This document shows, piece by piece, positions 27,401 through 35,417 of a stretch of 36,710 nucleotides of DNA. The DNA is from a virus. A program made the position numbers and the translations under genes. The notes under the pieces were generated by a model, which saw only the letters and a list, made by a program, of their open reading frames with translations, made no database searches and was not told the DNA's origin. The stretch is taken from positions 1-36,710 of IMG/VR virus record IMGVR_UViG_3300044213_000007; one strand, given 5' to 3'. Position 1 is the first letter of the stretch; every line of letters starts with the position of its first letter.

Positions 27401-27463
27401 GGCGGCTCATCTCCTCCCGCTTTGAATGTAAACTTGATGCAAAACTACGGAGGCTTTCTCTAA
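24419..27463 (+). CDS. Long tail fibre with internal repeats
   Basis: 1014 residues, overwhelmingly Gly/Ser/Thr/Asn/Ala. At least four copies of a unit beginning AYGDTxNPYxSKTANY and containing LAAPNGS and FRAxxxADIP (bases ~25058-25172, 25295-25411, 26252-26368, 26669-26785), alternating with GLSGSSYNGSxAVTIA modules. The C-terminal ~180 residues differ and may be the receptor-binding or chaperone region. A trimeric beta-fibre is expected. No endorhamnosidase-like motif seen. Confidence 0.88.
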   Translation: MIRLNSTTRTLQLFLAGAVTTNQLQVTVCYSDQTTSTYLGSTQLSTSNNTTAVVICSAPASGAVRDIDMVNVLNTDTASATVTIEIVDTSTAYQQISVALAVGDKLTYTHGSGWQVVSASGSLKQQTISSAGVTAVTAGTGLSGGTITSTGTIAIANTTVTAGSYTNANITVNAQGQITAAANGSGGGSVTSVSATAPVVSSGGTTPTISLASAYGDTQNPYGSKTANYVLAAPNGSSGTPTFRAIVAADIPTLNQNTTGSAGSVANSHTAGSGLSGSSFNGSAAITWTLATAYGDTINPYASKTANYVLAAPNGSAGVPTFRALAAADIPSLPYAPTAGSTSITTLGTITTGVWNGTAIANSYLANSSITLNGNAISLGGSATITAAAPYALTIGTGLSGSSYNGSSAVTIAIANSGVTSGTYGSATAIPQITVNAQGQITSISTNTLNSPAYQGTWNASTNTPTLTSSSGTNNNYYIVSVAGTTTLNGISLWSVGDWVIYNGTTNAWEKINGSSSEAFTSLTVTGLTGYMYANGSSAVTASTTIPTTALSGTVTNAQLTNSSITINGSSVSLGGSTTVTATASNALTIGSGLSGTSYNGSTAVTIALATAYGDTVNPYASKTANYFLAAPNGSAGAPTFRAIVVADIPTLNQNTTGNAATATTATNIAGGSTYSLPYQTSSGTTQMLSAGTSGSLLMTLGTVTAPTWVAPSSLTVGTATQVSNSHTAGTGLSGSSFNGSAAVTWTLATAYGDTINPYASKTANYVLAAPNGSAGVPSFRAIVAADIPTLNQNTTGSAGSVANALTIGNGLSGTSYNGSGAVTIAVATTITTGAFVANETITGSLSAGAYSYGTLSYSDVNLFASFSSSVNTYNQIVLQNTNSGSAASTDYVVSNNNGTATTYYGDFGMNSSTFSGTGSLSGANNVYLTSTSADLAIGTTTSNAIHFVINGSATDAMTINTSGAIAVNGSYGTLGQVLTSGGSGSAPTWSNASGGSSPPALNVNLMQNYGGFL
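25058..26785 (+). repeat. Fibre repeat units in DNA
   Basis: Four units of about 115 bases encode nearly the same ~38 residues but differ widely at synonymous positions; for example, the LAAPNGS codons differ in each copy. The units therefore evolve as protein repeats and not by recent duplication. Confidence 0.8.
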
Positions 27464-27874
27464 ATGGCTGCTAATACTTCCCCAATTTTCCCAGTTTCCC
27501 CTATTGTTGGCATTGCAACGCTAACAGCGGCTACGGCTGTGACCTCTAGGGCTAACATCACTGGTACAACAGGTCTTGTTCAGCTTACAGCAACGTCTAC
27601 CAACGGCACGAAAGTAGACGCTATCACTGTGACCGCCAAAGGCACTACCGTAGCCAACATCGTTGATATTTGGATTTACAACGGTACGACTTCCTATTTG
27701 TACGCTGAAATTCCAGTATCTGCGATCACTCCTAGTACAACCGTACAGGCTTTCCAAACTACCGTGACTTTCAATAACTTGGTGCTTCCACCTACTTATC
27801 AGCTCTATATCTCTGAGCAGGTCGGTACAACTAGCGCTGATTTGAACGTCATTGCTTTCGGTGGAGCATACTAA
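27464..27874 (+). CDS. Virion beta-protein downstream of the fibre
   Basis: 136 residues, no signal. Beta-sandwich-like (FPVSPIVGIATLTAATAV, VVLPPTYQLYI region) with Thr/Ala-rich repeats. Starts at the base after the fibre stop. It may cap or connect the fibre. No known family. Confidence 0.6.
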   Translation: MAANTSPIFPVSPIVGIATLTAATAVTSRANITGTTGLVQLTATSTNGTKVDAITVTAKGTTVANIVDIWIYNGTTSYLYAEIPVSAITPSTTVQAFQTTVTFNNLVLPPTYQLYISEQVGTTSADLNVIAFGGAY

Positions 27875-28077
27875 TGGCTTTTCCAGGACAGTCTTTTCAA
27901 TTTAACCAGACTGTGCCTGTTTTGCAGGCTACTACACCTTTTGTGATTAACTCGCAGACGGTTACAAGCAGTTTTGCAATTCCTGTTGGTTCAAGCTGTG
28001 TTTCTGGTGGCCCTGTAACAATTCAATCTGGAGTGACGGTCACTGTGCCTACTGGGTCAAAATGGGTCATTCTATGA
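27874..28077 (+). CDS. Short fibre protein with PTGSKWVIL terminus
   Basis: 67 residues, one base overlap with the previous gene. It ends in TVTVPTGSKWVIL, the same terminus as the 106-residue protein at 33609-33929 (TIPTGSKWVIL). The region before it (VTIQSG) also matches (ITINTG). The terminus looks like a small beta-helical cap that joins to a fibre. Its stop overlaps the next start as ATGA. Confidence 0.65.
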   Translation: MAFPGQSFQFNQTVPVLQATTPFVINSQTVTSSFAIPVGSSCVSGGPVTIQSGVTVTVPTGSKWVIL

Positions 28078-28469
28078 AGGATTTTGTCGAATCTGTCATG
28101 CGTGATGAGAGGGTCTTTCGTTGGATGACCGTAGACGGCGCAACCAAAGAAGAACTAACTTATAACGAAAATGCTACATATTTCACTAATGAGCATGGTT
28201 TCATGATGTTTCGAGGTTTGTATCCCCATTTTCAGGAAGTGCATATTTGCATGAAAAAAGGGGCTAAGAATGTGGATGAATTTGCTATGAAGAATTTACA
28301 AGCAATGCGGGAACAAGGTGTTAAAAAGTTCTTAGCGCCTATTGGCGAATGGAACACTCCTGCGCTAAAATTGGCTAAACGCTGCGGCTTCATTGAAGAA
28401 GGTCGAATCACCAAGGCTTATCAGCGAAACGGCCTATTCAAATCAATGGTTTTGCTAGGAGCTGAATAA
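28074..28469 (+). CDS. GNAT-like acetyltransferase fold protein
   Basis: 131 residues from the ATG at 28074, overlapping the previous stop. The pattern resembles DUF2824-type phage proteins and the GNAT fold: MKNLQAMREQGVKKFLAPIGEWN, then LKLAKRCGFIEEGRITKAYQRNG, the last being like the C-terminal half of GNAT enzymes (CGF..EG....AY...G). It may modify a virion or host protein. The acetyl-CoA binding loop is not clearly recognisable. Confidence 0.65.
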   Translation: MKDFVESVMRDERVFRWMTVDGATKEELTYNENATYFTNEHGFMMFRGLYPHFQEVHICMKKGAKNVDEFAMKNLQAMREQGVKKFLAPIGEWNTPALKLAKRCGFIEEGRITKAYQRNGLFKSMVLLGAE

Positions 28470-29194
28470 TGAGTGTAATCGGAAATATCATCGGCGACAT
28501 TACTGGTACGAACCAGCAAGCTAGTGCCGCTCAATCTGCTGCACAGACGCAAGCTAATGCTGCTAAATATGCGGCTGATTTACAAAACCAACAATTTCAA
28601 ACAACTCAAGCTAACTTGTCTCCATACATGGGGATCGGTACTCAGGCATTGCCTCAATATTTGAGTTTATTGGGTCTAGGTTCTGGCGGTACGGCAGGCA
28701 TCCAATCTGCTTTGCAAAATATGCCAGGCTATCAGTTTGCATTACAACAAGGCATGAAGGGCGCTGCTAACACCGCATCTGGTTCAGGTTTAAATCTTTC
28801 TGGCGCACAACAAAAAGGTTTGGCTAACTACGCTACTGGTTTGGCTCAACAAAATTACCAAAACTATCTTGGCAATCTTGGAAATGCTGTTGGCATGGGT
28901 CAAAATGCTGCCGCTGGTTTGGGTAGCTTAGGTGCTGCAAATGCTGCTGCTTTAGGAAACTATGCAACGCAAGGCGCTAACGCTTTGGCGGCTGGTCAAA
29001 TTGCTGGTGGTAACGCTCAATCTAATATGATGAATTCATTGTTGGGATTAGGTCAAGGCGCTGCTGGTATTTACTCACTTGGTGCTAGAGCGCCTGGCGG
29101 CTGGAGTGCTATTGGCAATTTGTTTGGCGGTGGTGGTGGCGCTGTCAATTTAGGTGATACATCTGCATTAGATGCAATGTCTACTTTGTGGTAA
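28469..29194 (+). CDS. DNA-ejection protein (gp7-like)
   Basis: 241 residues, Ala/Gly/Gln-rich, no signal peptide. It contains LSPYMGIGTQALPQYLSLLG, then MPGYQFALQQGMKGAANTAS and a glycine-rich tail (GNLFGGGGGAV). I recall this LSPY...PGYQF...QG pattern from ejection proteins of P22-like viruses, which leave the virion with the DNA to form a channel across the cell envelope. Followed by two more proteins of this class. Confidence 0.75.
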   Translation: MSVIGNIIGDITGTNQQASAAQSAAQTQANAAKYAADLQNQQFQTTQANLSPYMGIGTQALPQYLSLLGLGSGGTAGIQSALQNMPGYQFALQQGMKGAANTASGSGLNLSGAQQKGLANYATGLAQQNYQNYLGNLGNAVGMGQNAAAGLGSLGAANAAALGNYATQGANALAAGQIAGGNAQSNMMNSLLGLGQGAAGIYSLGARAPGGWSAIGNLFGGGGGAVNLGDTSALDAMSTLW

Positions 29195-29203
29195 GGAATA
29201 AAA

Positions 29204-30643
29204 ATGCCTATTGACGCAACAATCATTCCAACTAAACAGCAAATCCCAGACTTTGCTGGCGCTGCAACTAATCTGTTGAATTTGCAAAACTCTAACTTGC
29301 AATACCAACGTGGTCAGCAAGAATTAATGCAAGCGCAGCAAGCTATGGCTGCTAATCAAGCCGTTTCACGTGCAATGCAAGGAAACATTGACGAGCAAGG
29401 GAACATCAATATTCCCGCCGTGATGCAAATGTTGTCTGACAATCCAGCGGCTGCTTACAAGTTGCCAGAGATTGCCGCATCAATGGGTAACGCTCAAGCT
29501 GGACTGACAAACGCTCAGACTGCTCAATTGGCTAATGCTGCCAAACAAATTGAGAACATCATGCCAACTGCGTCTGATTGGGTAAGCCAAGGCGACAAAT
29601 TGAACCATGATTATGTTTTAAATAGTTTGTCTAAATTGGTTGCAACAAATCAATTAAGTCCAGCTTTTGCACAAGTTCAAGCAAAAACAATGCCTGCCAA
29701 AGATGCTTCTCCGCAAGAATGGCAAGATTGGGCTGCTCGTGAATTCAATACAGCTTTGGGACATCAAGAGGCTGTTGCAAAACAATTAGGCACTTACGTT
29801 GCTGATACTGGCAGCGGTCAACCTGGTGTTGTTAATCTTTTCACCAAAAAAGTAACGCCTTTGCAATTCCCTGTTCAGGGTGTTGAGGGAGACAAACAAT
29901 CAACTGGAGAAATTGAATCTCAATTGGTTTATCAACCCCGCAAACCTGGCGAAGTTCGTCCATTACAAGGTCTTGAAGGGGATGAACAAAAACAAGGCAA
30001 TACTTATTTGTCTAATTTAATGTCTCGCAAAGCCAATATGTCTATATCTAATCGCAATTTAGATGAAGTCATCAAAAAAGCTGAAGAAATTAATAAAAAA
30101 TATAAATTCAATCTTGGTTCAACATTGGGCGATATTGAATCAAAAATTCGCGGCACAACAGATGCTTCTGATTTGCAAGAGCTCAAAAAGAATTTGGCTA
30201 ACGTAGTGTCTGCTAATGAGGGCGCTATGGGTGGTCAAACTGACGCTGGACGCCGTTTGGCTGAACAATCGGTTGGCGCTGGCGAGCACGTTATTTCTCC
30301 AAGCGTGATTATTGATATTGCCAAACGCGCCAAAGGCGATAACGCAAACATCAATATGCAAGCAGATGCCGCACAAAAGTTTGCTCGCCGTTACGGAATG
30401 CAGAACTACAAAACATTCCAAAGCATCTGGGGTAATGAGGCCGAATCTCGCATTTTCCAAATTCAATCAATGTTGGAAAGCCCTGAATTTAGAAGTTTGC
30501 CAAAAGAAAAACAAATTGCCGAACGCAATTCATTGCTAGGTATTAGCGCAGAAACAAAACCAGAAGAACGCAAAAAGATTCTGTCTGACTTCCAAAAACG
30601 CAGCCAACGCCTTGAGAAACTTAGAGAAACGGGGACTCTGTAA
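29204..30643 (+). CDS. DNA-ejection protein (gp20-like)
   Basis: 479 residues, mostly helical and rich in Gln and Ala (NLQYQRGQQELMQAQQAMAA at the start, ARRYGMQNYKTFQSIWG late), with no signal peptide or membrane helix. The position between the gp7-like and transglycosylase ejection genes, as in P22, supports the call. GGAATAAA precedes the ATG. It would be packaged in the head and injected. Confidence 0.75.
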   Translation: MPIDATIIPTKQQIPDFAGAATNLLNLQNSNLQYQRGQQELMQAQQAMAANQAVSRAMQGNIDEQGNINIPAVMQMLSDNPAAAYKLPEIAASMGNAQAGLTNAQTAQLANAAKQIENIMPTASDWVSQGDKLNHDYVLNSLSKLVATNQLSPAFAQVQAKTMPAKDASPQEWQDWAAREFNTALGHQEAVAKQLGTYVADTGSGQPGVVNLFTKKVTPLQFPVQGVEGDKQSTGEIESQLVYQPRKPGEVRPLQGLEGDEQKQGNTYLSNLMSRKANMSISNRNLDEVIKKAEEINKKYKFNLGSTLGDIESKIRGTTDASDLQELKKNLANVVSANEGAMGGQTDAGRRLAEQSVGAGEHVISPSVIIDIAKRAKGDNANINMQADAAQKFARRYGMQNYKTFQSIWGNEAESRIFQIQSMLESPEFRSLPKEKQIAERNSLLGISAETKPEERKKILSDFQKRSQRLEKLRETGTL

Positions 30644-33186
30644 TGGGTGCTTTAACTGACTTTTTCTCTGATAGCGATACGGCGAAAAGTTCGCCTATTA
30701 CTGAGCAACTTCTTGACAATCTTTACAAGACTGAAAGCTCGCGCAATCCTAAAGCGGTAAACGAGAAAAGCGGTGCGTTGGGGGGGTATCAATTCCTGCC
30801 TTCAACTGTTGAAATGCTTGCCAAAAAAGGCATTAAGTTCAACCCAATGAATGAGCCTGAAGCCCGTAATGCGGCTCGGACTTACTTAGAGATGCTGACA
30901 GAGCAAAACGGCGGTGACGTTCGTAAAGCCTTGGCTCAGTATGGTGGATTCGTTAAAGAAGACCCAACTGACTACATCAATAAGGTAATGGGCAGCACTT
31001 CTAGCAAATTGGCTGACTTCTTTGCTGATGTAGAACCAGAGCAAATTCAAGGTGCTGGCGCTGGTCGCGGCTCTTATGCTGGATACAATCCAATTTTGGC
31101 AAGAGAAGGCGTAACAGGTCATCAGGTTGGAAACCCAATCCAAAACCTTAAAAGCCAGATCATTGCAGATCAAAACAAAGAATCAGTTGGCGCTGTTGCT
31201 GGAGATTTGCTTAAAACGCTAGTTACTGGCGTTCAAGCCCCTATCGTTGGTGCTATAACTGGCAAAATTGCAGAATTGCGTTCGCCTCAGTTTGGAACGC
31301 CACAAGGCGCTAGAGTCGCTGAAGAACAATTTAGGAATTATCTAAATCAAACAATGCACCAGCCAGAAACACAAACTGGCAAAAACATCATTGATTATTT
31401 AGGTCAAATCCCTGAAAAAATTACTGGTTCTTCAATGGGTTTTGGCATCTTGCCAGAAGCGCAAGCAATTTCTACTCCTGCCGCTGCTGTTGCTAATCGC
31501 GCTGCTGCTCCTCTTATTCCCATTATGGGCAAGATTGGTCAAGTCGCTGGCGAAGTTAAAAACCCATTCAGGACAACTCTTGCTGAACATCTGGCTCAAA
31601 TGGGTGAGCAAGCTGCGCCACAAACTGAAAAAGCTGTTACCGCTGGTTCTGTAGGCGCTAAAGCTGTTAACGTGAATCCGTTAAAGGGTGAAATCTCTGG
31701 TGAAGAAACAGCCAAGGGTGAGCTTTACCCGACATATAAATTTTCTAAAACATCTAACGATGTTCCAGAAAGAGAACAAAACATTCGTGCAGAAATCGCG
31801 CACGAGATCAATCCAAGTGGTCAAGTGCGTGAAGGCGTTAAAACAGGCAACGAACAAACGCTGCGTAACGAACACGCATTGGCTAAGAGTGCAGACCGCA
31901 CACCTGAAGGCGAGTTGTTGTCGCAACAAATCGCACAAGAACAAACTGCTTTATCTGATTACGCCCAAAAACGTATTGCGGCAACAGGTGCATCGCCTAC
32001 TCTGATCAACGACGAGCAGCGCGGTATTCGAATTAACGATGTGTTTCACGGTACAACACCTGAAGGTGAAGAGCCTACAAGTCTTAAAGGATTTCTGGAT
32101 CAAGCGAAACAGAAAATCTACGACGATGCCAAGGCTAAACATGGAGACATTCCTGTCACCACATCGCATGTAGATGAGTTGTTTGATAATCCTCGCTGGA
32201 AGGCTACCCTAGAACTGCGCGACACATCTGGCGTTGCAAGCGGTGCTCAAAAGCTCATCCAGTTGGCTAAAGAAGTAGGCTTTGAGGATCAAAATGGCAC
32301 GATGCACCCTGCGGGTTCGGTGGGTGCTTTTGATGCTGTCAGAAAGGCTATAAACGCCGATTGGTCGCAGTCTAAGGCAAGCACCATCCGCGACATTAAC
32401 CAAGCGATTGATAAAGACATAGCGTCTGTTGCAGACCCTAAGTTGTACAAACTTGGTGACCGTATCCATGAGGCCGAAAAGAAGATTTACGAAACCAAAG
32501 GCATTGAGCGTTTGTTTGGTGAGACAGACCAAAACGGTATTGTTAAATCAACGACTCCTCTGGAGAAAATCCCAAGCAAGCTGAACAACTTGCGGAAGGA
32601 CGAATGGCGGCATGTCAGGGATACGCTTGTTGACCTGTCAAACGGTATTGTGAGAGGCGCACCAGAGGGATTGCCTCCTGTGCCTGAAAGCCTGCGTAAC
32701 TCTGCCAAAGCCGCTGTCGCTGAGATTGATGGCGCATTGGCTCGTGAGGTTTATAAAGCAGGCGCAGGTCGTGCAGGTGTTTGGAATCAGAACGATGTTC
32801 GCGATGTTTTGAATTCAACAATTGGCGAAAAAATCCACGAAACGTTCCCGCCTAATGAGGTTTTGCGTTTCCAAATTCTGAACGCAGGCGGTCATTTGAT
32901 GCCTGGTGTTCATTCTTACGAGGGCGGGGCGGCGCAACAGGTTCGTTTGAATATGCTTAACCGCAATCTTGGCACGCTCGGCGCTAGTGCTGGATCGGCT
33001 GCTGGAGGATATTTATTTGGGCCTTATGGCGCTACCATTGGCGCAGGCGTTGGTGGCTATGCAGGCAAGAAAGCTGAAGAGGGTTTGCTTTTGAGCAAGC
33101 TCGCAAAAAACGCAGAAAAAGCTCAAAAACAGATGCAAGAAAATGCCGCTAGACCTAAAATTCTGAAGCTCAGATCGGAGAAATAA
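30643..33186 (+). CDS. Ejection protein with lytic transglycosylase domain
   Basis: 847 residues. N-terminal SLT domain: YKTESSRNPKAVN with catalytic Glu31, then GALGGYQFLPSTVEML (44-59). The middle is mixed and helical; the C-terminus has a Gly zipper (SAAGGYLFGPYGATIGAGVG) likely to insert in the membrane. It is the P22 gp16-like protein that digests a local hole in peptidoglycan while DNA enters. Overlaps the previous stop and next start by one base each. Confidence 0.85.
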   Translation: MGALTDFFSDSDTAKSSPITEQLLDNLYKTESSRNPKAVNEKSGALGGYQFLPSTVEMLAKKGIKFNPMNEPEARNAARTYLEMLTEQNGGDVRKALAQYGGFVKEDPTDYINKVMGSTSSKLADFFADVEPEQIQGAGAGRGSYAGYNPILAREGVTGHQVGNPIQNLKSQIIADQNKESVGAVAGDLLKTLVTGVQAPIVGAITGKIAELRSPQFGTPQGARVAEEQFRNYLNQTMHQPETQTGKNIIDYLGQIPEKITGSSMGFGILPEAQAISTPAAAVANRAAAPLIPIMGKIGQVAGEVKNPFRTTLAEHLAQMGEQAAPQTEKAVTAGSVGAKAVNVNPLKGEISGEETAKGELYPTYKFSKTSNDVPEREQNIRAEIAHEINPSGQVREGVKTGNEQTLRNEHALAKSADRTPEGELLSQQIAQEQTALSDYAQKRIAATGASPTLINDEQRGIRINDVFHGTTPEGEEPTSLKGFLDQAKQKIYDDAKAKHGDIPVTTSHVDELFDNPRWKATLELRDTSGVASGAQKLIQLAKEVGFEDQNGTMHPAGSVGAFDAVRKAINADWSQSKASTIRDINQAIDKDIASVADPKLYKLGDRIHEAEKKIYETKGIERLFGETDQNGIVKSTTPLEKIPSKLNNLRKDEWRHVRDTLVDLSNGIVRGAPEGLPPVPESLRNSAKAAVAEIDGALAREVYKAGAGRAGVWNQNDVRDVLNSTIGEKIHETFPPNEVLRFQILNAGGHLMPGVHSYEGGAAQQVRLNMLNRNLGTLGASAGSAAGGYLFGPYGATIGAGVGGYAGKKAEEGLLLSKLAKNAEKAQKQMQENAARPKILKLRSEK

Positions 33187-33599
33187 TGGCAACCTATGGA
33201 ATCCTGCCGAATGGTAAACAACAGTTCATTGACAGCAACGGAAACCCGTTAGCTTCAGGGAAGGTTTACTATTACATCCCAGGCACAACAACGGCTAAGA
33301 ACACCTACCAAGACAATGCAGGCGTTACTTTAAATACCAACCCAATCGTCCTTGACGCGAATGGTCAATGTATTGCCTACGGTTCTGGCTCGTACCGTCA
33401 ACAGGTCTATGACGTTAGCGGGAATCTTATCTGGGACGTTCAGGTAGATGCGCCTACTTCTGCGTCTTACGGTAACTTTTCAATTAACGCTGTTGGCACA
33501 AAACTGTATTTCTATTACGGATCGACTGCGATTGCCTCGCTAGATTCGTCTGGGAATATCGTTGCATTGTCAAACGTCTCTGGCGGCGGTACGCCTTAA
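33186..33599 (+). CDS. Tailspike/fibre head-binding-like protein
   Basis: 137 residues. Contains GKVYYYIPGTTTAKNTYQD, then GVTLNTNPIVLDANGQ and YRQQVYDVSGNLIWD, the hallmark of the N-terminal virion-binding domain of P22-like tailspikes and fibres. Here it is a separate protein, not fused to a long spike. It would be an anchor for a receptor-binding module encoded by the following genes. Confidence 0.8.
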   Translation: MATYGILPNGKQQFIDSNGNPLASGKVYYYIPGTTTAKNTYQDNAGVTLNTNPIVLDANGQCIAYGSGSYRQQVYDVSGNLIWDVQVDAPTSASYGNFSINAVGTKLYFYYGSTAIASLDSSGNIVALSNVSGGGTP

Positions 33600-33608
33600 A
33601 GGAAGAAT

Positions 33609-33929
33609 ATGTCAACTGTAATCGGTTCAGGCGGTATTCAGCTCCAGCAATGGAGTACAGCCACTCGTCCTGCTGCGCCTATTTCTGGGCAGATGGGATT
33701 CAATACTAACTTGCTGCAATGTGAGGTATTTACGGGGTCTACATGGACTCCCGTAGGTGCTGGCGCTACTGGTGGTGGAACTGACCATGTGTTCTATCAA
33801 AATGGACAAACCATCACGACAAGCTATACAATCACAGCAGGCACAAGTGCTTCTTCAACAGGGCCAATCACAATAAACACAGGCGCTGTTATCACCATCC
33901 CTACTGGTTCAAAGTGGGTTATTTTGTAA
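33609..33929 (+). CDS. Fibre protein with PTGSKWVIL terminus
   Basis: 106 residues. N-terminal SGGIQLQQWSTATRPAAPISG is a pattern often found at the beginning of fibre domains (the TRP segment), then QTITTSYTI and the shared terminus ITIPTGSKWVIL. A beta-helical cap or linker is likely. GGAAG precedes the ATG. The next gene starts 9 bases after the stop. Confidence 0.65.
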   Translation: MSTVIGSGGIQLQQWSTATRPAAPISGQMGFNTNLLQCEVFTGSTWTPVGAGATGGGTDHVFYQNGQTITTSYTITAGTSASSTGPITINTGAVITIPTGSKWVIL

Positions 33930-33938
33930 GGATAAAAA

Positions 33939-34331
33939 ATGGCTTACGGAACAGTCGCAACGGATGTGGTTCAGTCAAGTACGACTGGCACACCGACTCA
34001 ATTTCAGGATGGATCAGGCACTCAGATTGGCACGCTGTGTCGTGCTTGGGTGAACTTCAATGGAACATCTGGTTCTACTGCAATCCGAGCATCATTTAAT
34101 GTAAGTTCTGTAACTAGAAACGGAACAGGTGATTACACAATAACTTTTACAAATGCTTTGACGGATGCAAATTATTCTTGTGTTGGTTCTACTGGAGCAA
34201 ATACAGCAGGTGTTACTGTAAACGCTCCTTACAACGGGGCAACAGCATCCACTGGATCAATAAGAATTGGAACTTCTACTTCTGGTGCATATTCTGACTC
34301 AACACAAATAAACGTTGCCGTTTTCCGTTAA
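33939..34331 (+). CDS. Fibre-tip protein, paralogue 1
   Basis: 130 residues, beta-rich. Its core CRAWVNFNGTSGST, then IRASFNVSSVTRNGTGDYTI matches the protein at 34987-35406 and is a pattern I recall from receptor-binding tips of phages. The C-terminus is variable. The two paralogues are separated by the GIY-YIG gene. Confidence 0.75.
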   Translation: MAYGTVATDVVQSSTTGTPTQFQDGSGTQIGTLCRAWVNFNGTSGSTAIRASFNVSSVTRNGTGDYTITFTNALTDANYSCVGSTGANTAGVTVNAPYNGATASTGSIRIGTSTSGAYSDSTQINVAVFR

Positions 34332-34340
34332 GAGGCCAAC

Positions 34341-35003
34341 ATGACAACAGCCGTTTACTGGATTCACCGACCTGAGCATACAGATATGTTCACTCAGGGT
34401 TACATCGGTGTGACCAAACATGGTCGTCAAAATCGTAGATATTGGGAACATAAAACGGTTTCTGGCAATGCTCATCTAAAAAGCGCACTGGCTAAATATG
34501 AAACGCAAATGGACATTATTTTGATTTCAGATCAAAAATACTGCCAAGACATTGAGTTTAAATTGCGACCAGTGCCAAATATTGGCTGGAATATCACCTG
34601 TGGCGGAGGTATTCCGCCAAATTTTAAAGGAAGAAAACGATCTGCTGAGTTTGTTGCAAAAGCTAAAATGCGTAAAGATTCTGAAGAAACAAGATTAAAA
34701 AAGTCTTTGTCATCAATGGGCAATAAACGAGGATTAGGATTGAAAAGAAGCGCAGAGCAAAAAGCTGCAATATCCAAATCGATGAAGGGCAAACAAAATG
34801 CTCTTGGTAAGCAAAACGGTCTTAAATATCGTTACATTGGTACAAACATTAAGACAGGTGAGATAATCACGTTAGTTGGTGGTAAGCCAGTAACTGATGC
34901 TGGTTTTCATGTTGGTCATGTTAGCGAATGTGCTAACGGGTCAATGAAGTCTCACAAAGGATACACATGGAAAAAGGAGCCTATTCATGGCAAGCATAAT
35001 TAA
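34341..35003 (+). CDS. GIY-YIG homing endonuclease
   Basis: 220 residues. GIY-YIG domain: VYWIHRP at the start and GYIGVT, then the conserved RRYWEHK, an acidic site in DIEFKLRP and WNITCGG. NUMOD3-like repeats follow (KGRKRSAEFVAKAKM, KRSAEQKAAISKSMKG) and a C-terminal HTH-like segment. AT-richer than the neighbours. It sits between two paralogous fibre genes, where it could promote their conversion. Its stop overlaps the next gene by 17 bases. Confidence 0.9.
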   Translation: MTTAVYWIHRPEHTDMFTQGYIGVTKHGRQNRRYWEHKTVSGNAHLKSALAKYETQMDIILISDQKYCQDIEFKLRPVPNIGWNITCGGGIPPNFKGRKRSAEFVAKAKMRKDSEETRLKKSLSSMGNKRGLGLKRSAEQKAAISKSMKGKQNALGKQNGLKYRYIGTNIKTGEIITLVGGKPVTDAGFHVGHVSECANGSMKSHKGYTWKKEPIHGKHN

Positions 35004-35406
35004 CGCAAGCCCTTCTAATGGGATTGTGCAGACCGCAGACGGTTCTGGCATTTTAAAAATCCAATCAAATTCTGTGACCACCAATGCGCTGGCTTGGGTG
35101 AACTTTAACGGAACAAGTGGAGCAAGTCCTGTTATTCGTGCTTCTTATAATATTTCAAGTGTTACAAGAAATTCAACAGGCTATTATTCCGTTGCATTTA
35201 CAAATTCAACAACTGATGTAAATTATTCACCATCTGTATCAGTAGCGCCAAATGCAGCAACGGGTTCTTTTGTTAATATATTTGACAATGGCTCTTTTTC
35301 ATCAGTTGCCCCAACTACTTCAGGTTTTAATATTGGAATTTATTCATACACAAGTGCAGCTTATAAAGATGTATCTTATGTTTGTGTTTCAGTCTTTGGA
35401 AATTAA
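34987..35406 (+). CDS. Fibre-tip protein, paralogue 2
   Basis: 139 residues, starting at the ATG at 34987 inside the end of the GIY-YIG gene. It shares AWVNFNGTSG, then IRASYNISSVTRNSTGYYSV with the 33939 protein; the rest (VAPNAATGSFVNIFDNGSF) differs. Probably a duplicated receptor-binding tip. The following gene begins 11 bases after its stop. Confidence 0.75.
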   Translation: MASIINASPSNGIVQTADGSGILKIQSNSVTTNALAWVNFNGTSGASPVIRASYNISSVTRNSTGYYSVAFTNSTTDVNYSPSVSVAPNAATGSFVNIFDNGSFSSVAPTTSGFNIGIYSYTSAAYKDVSYVCVSVFGN

Positions 35407-35417
35407 AAGGAAACATC

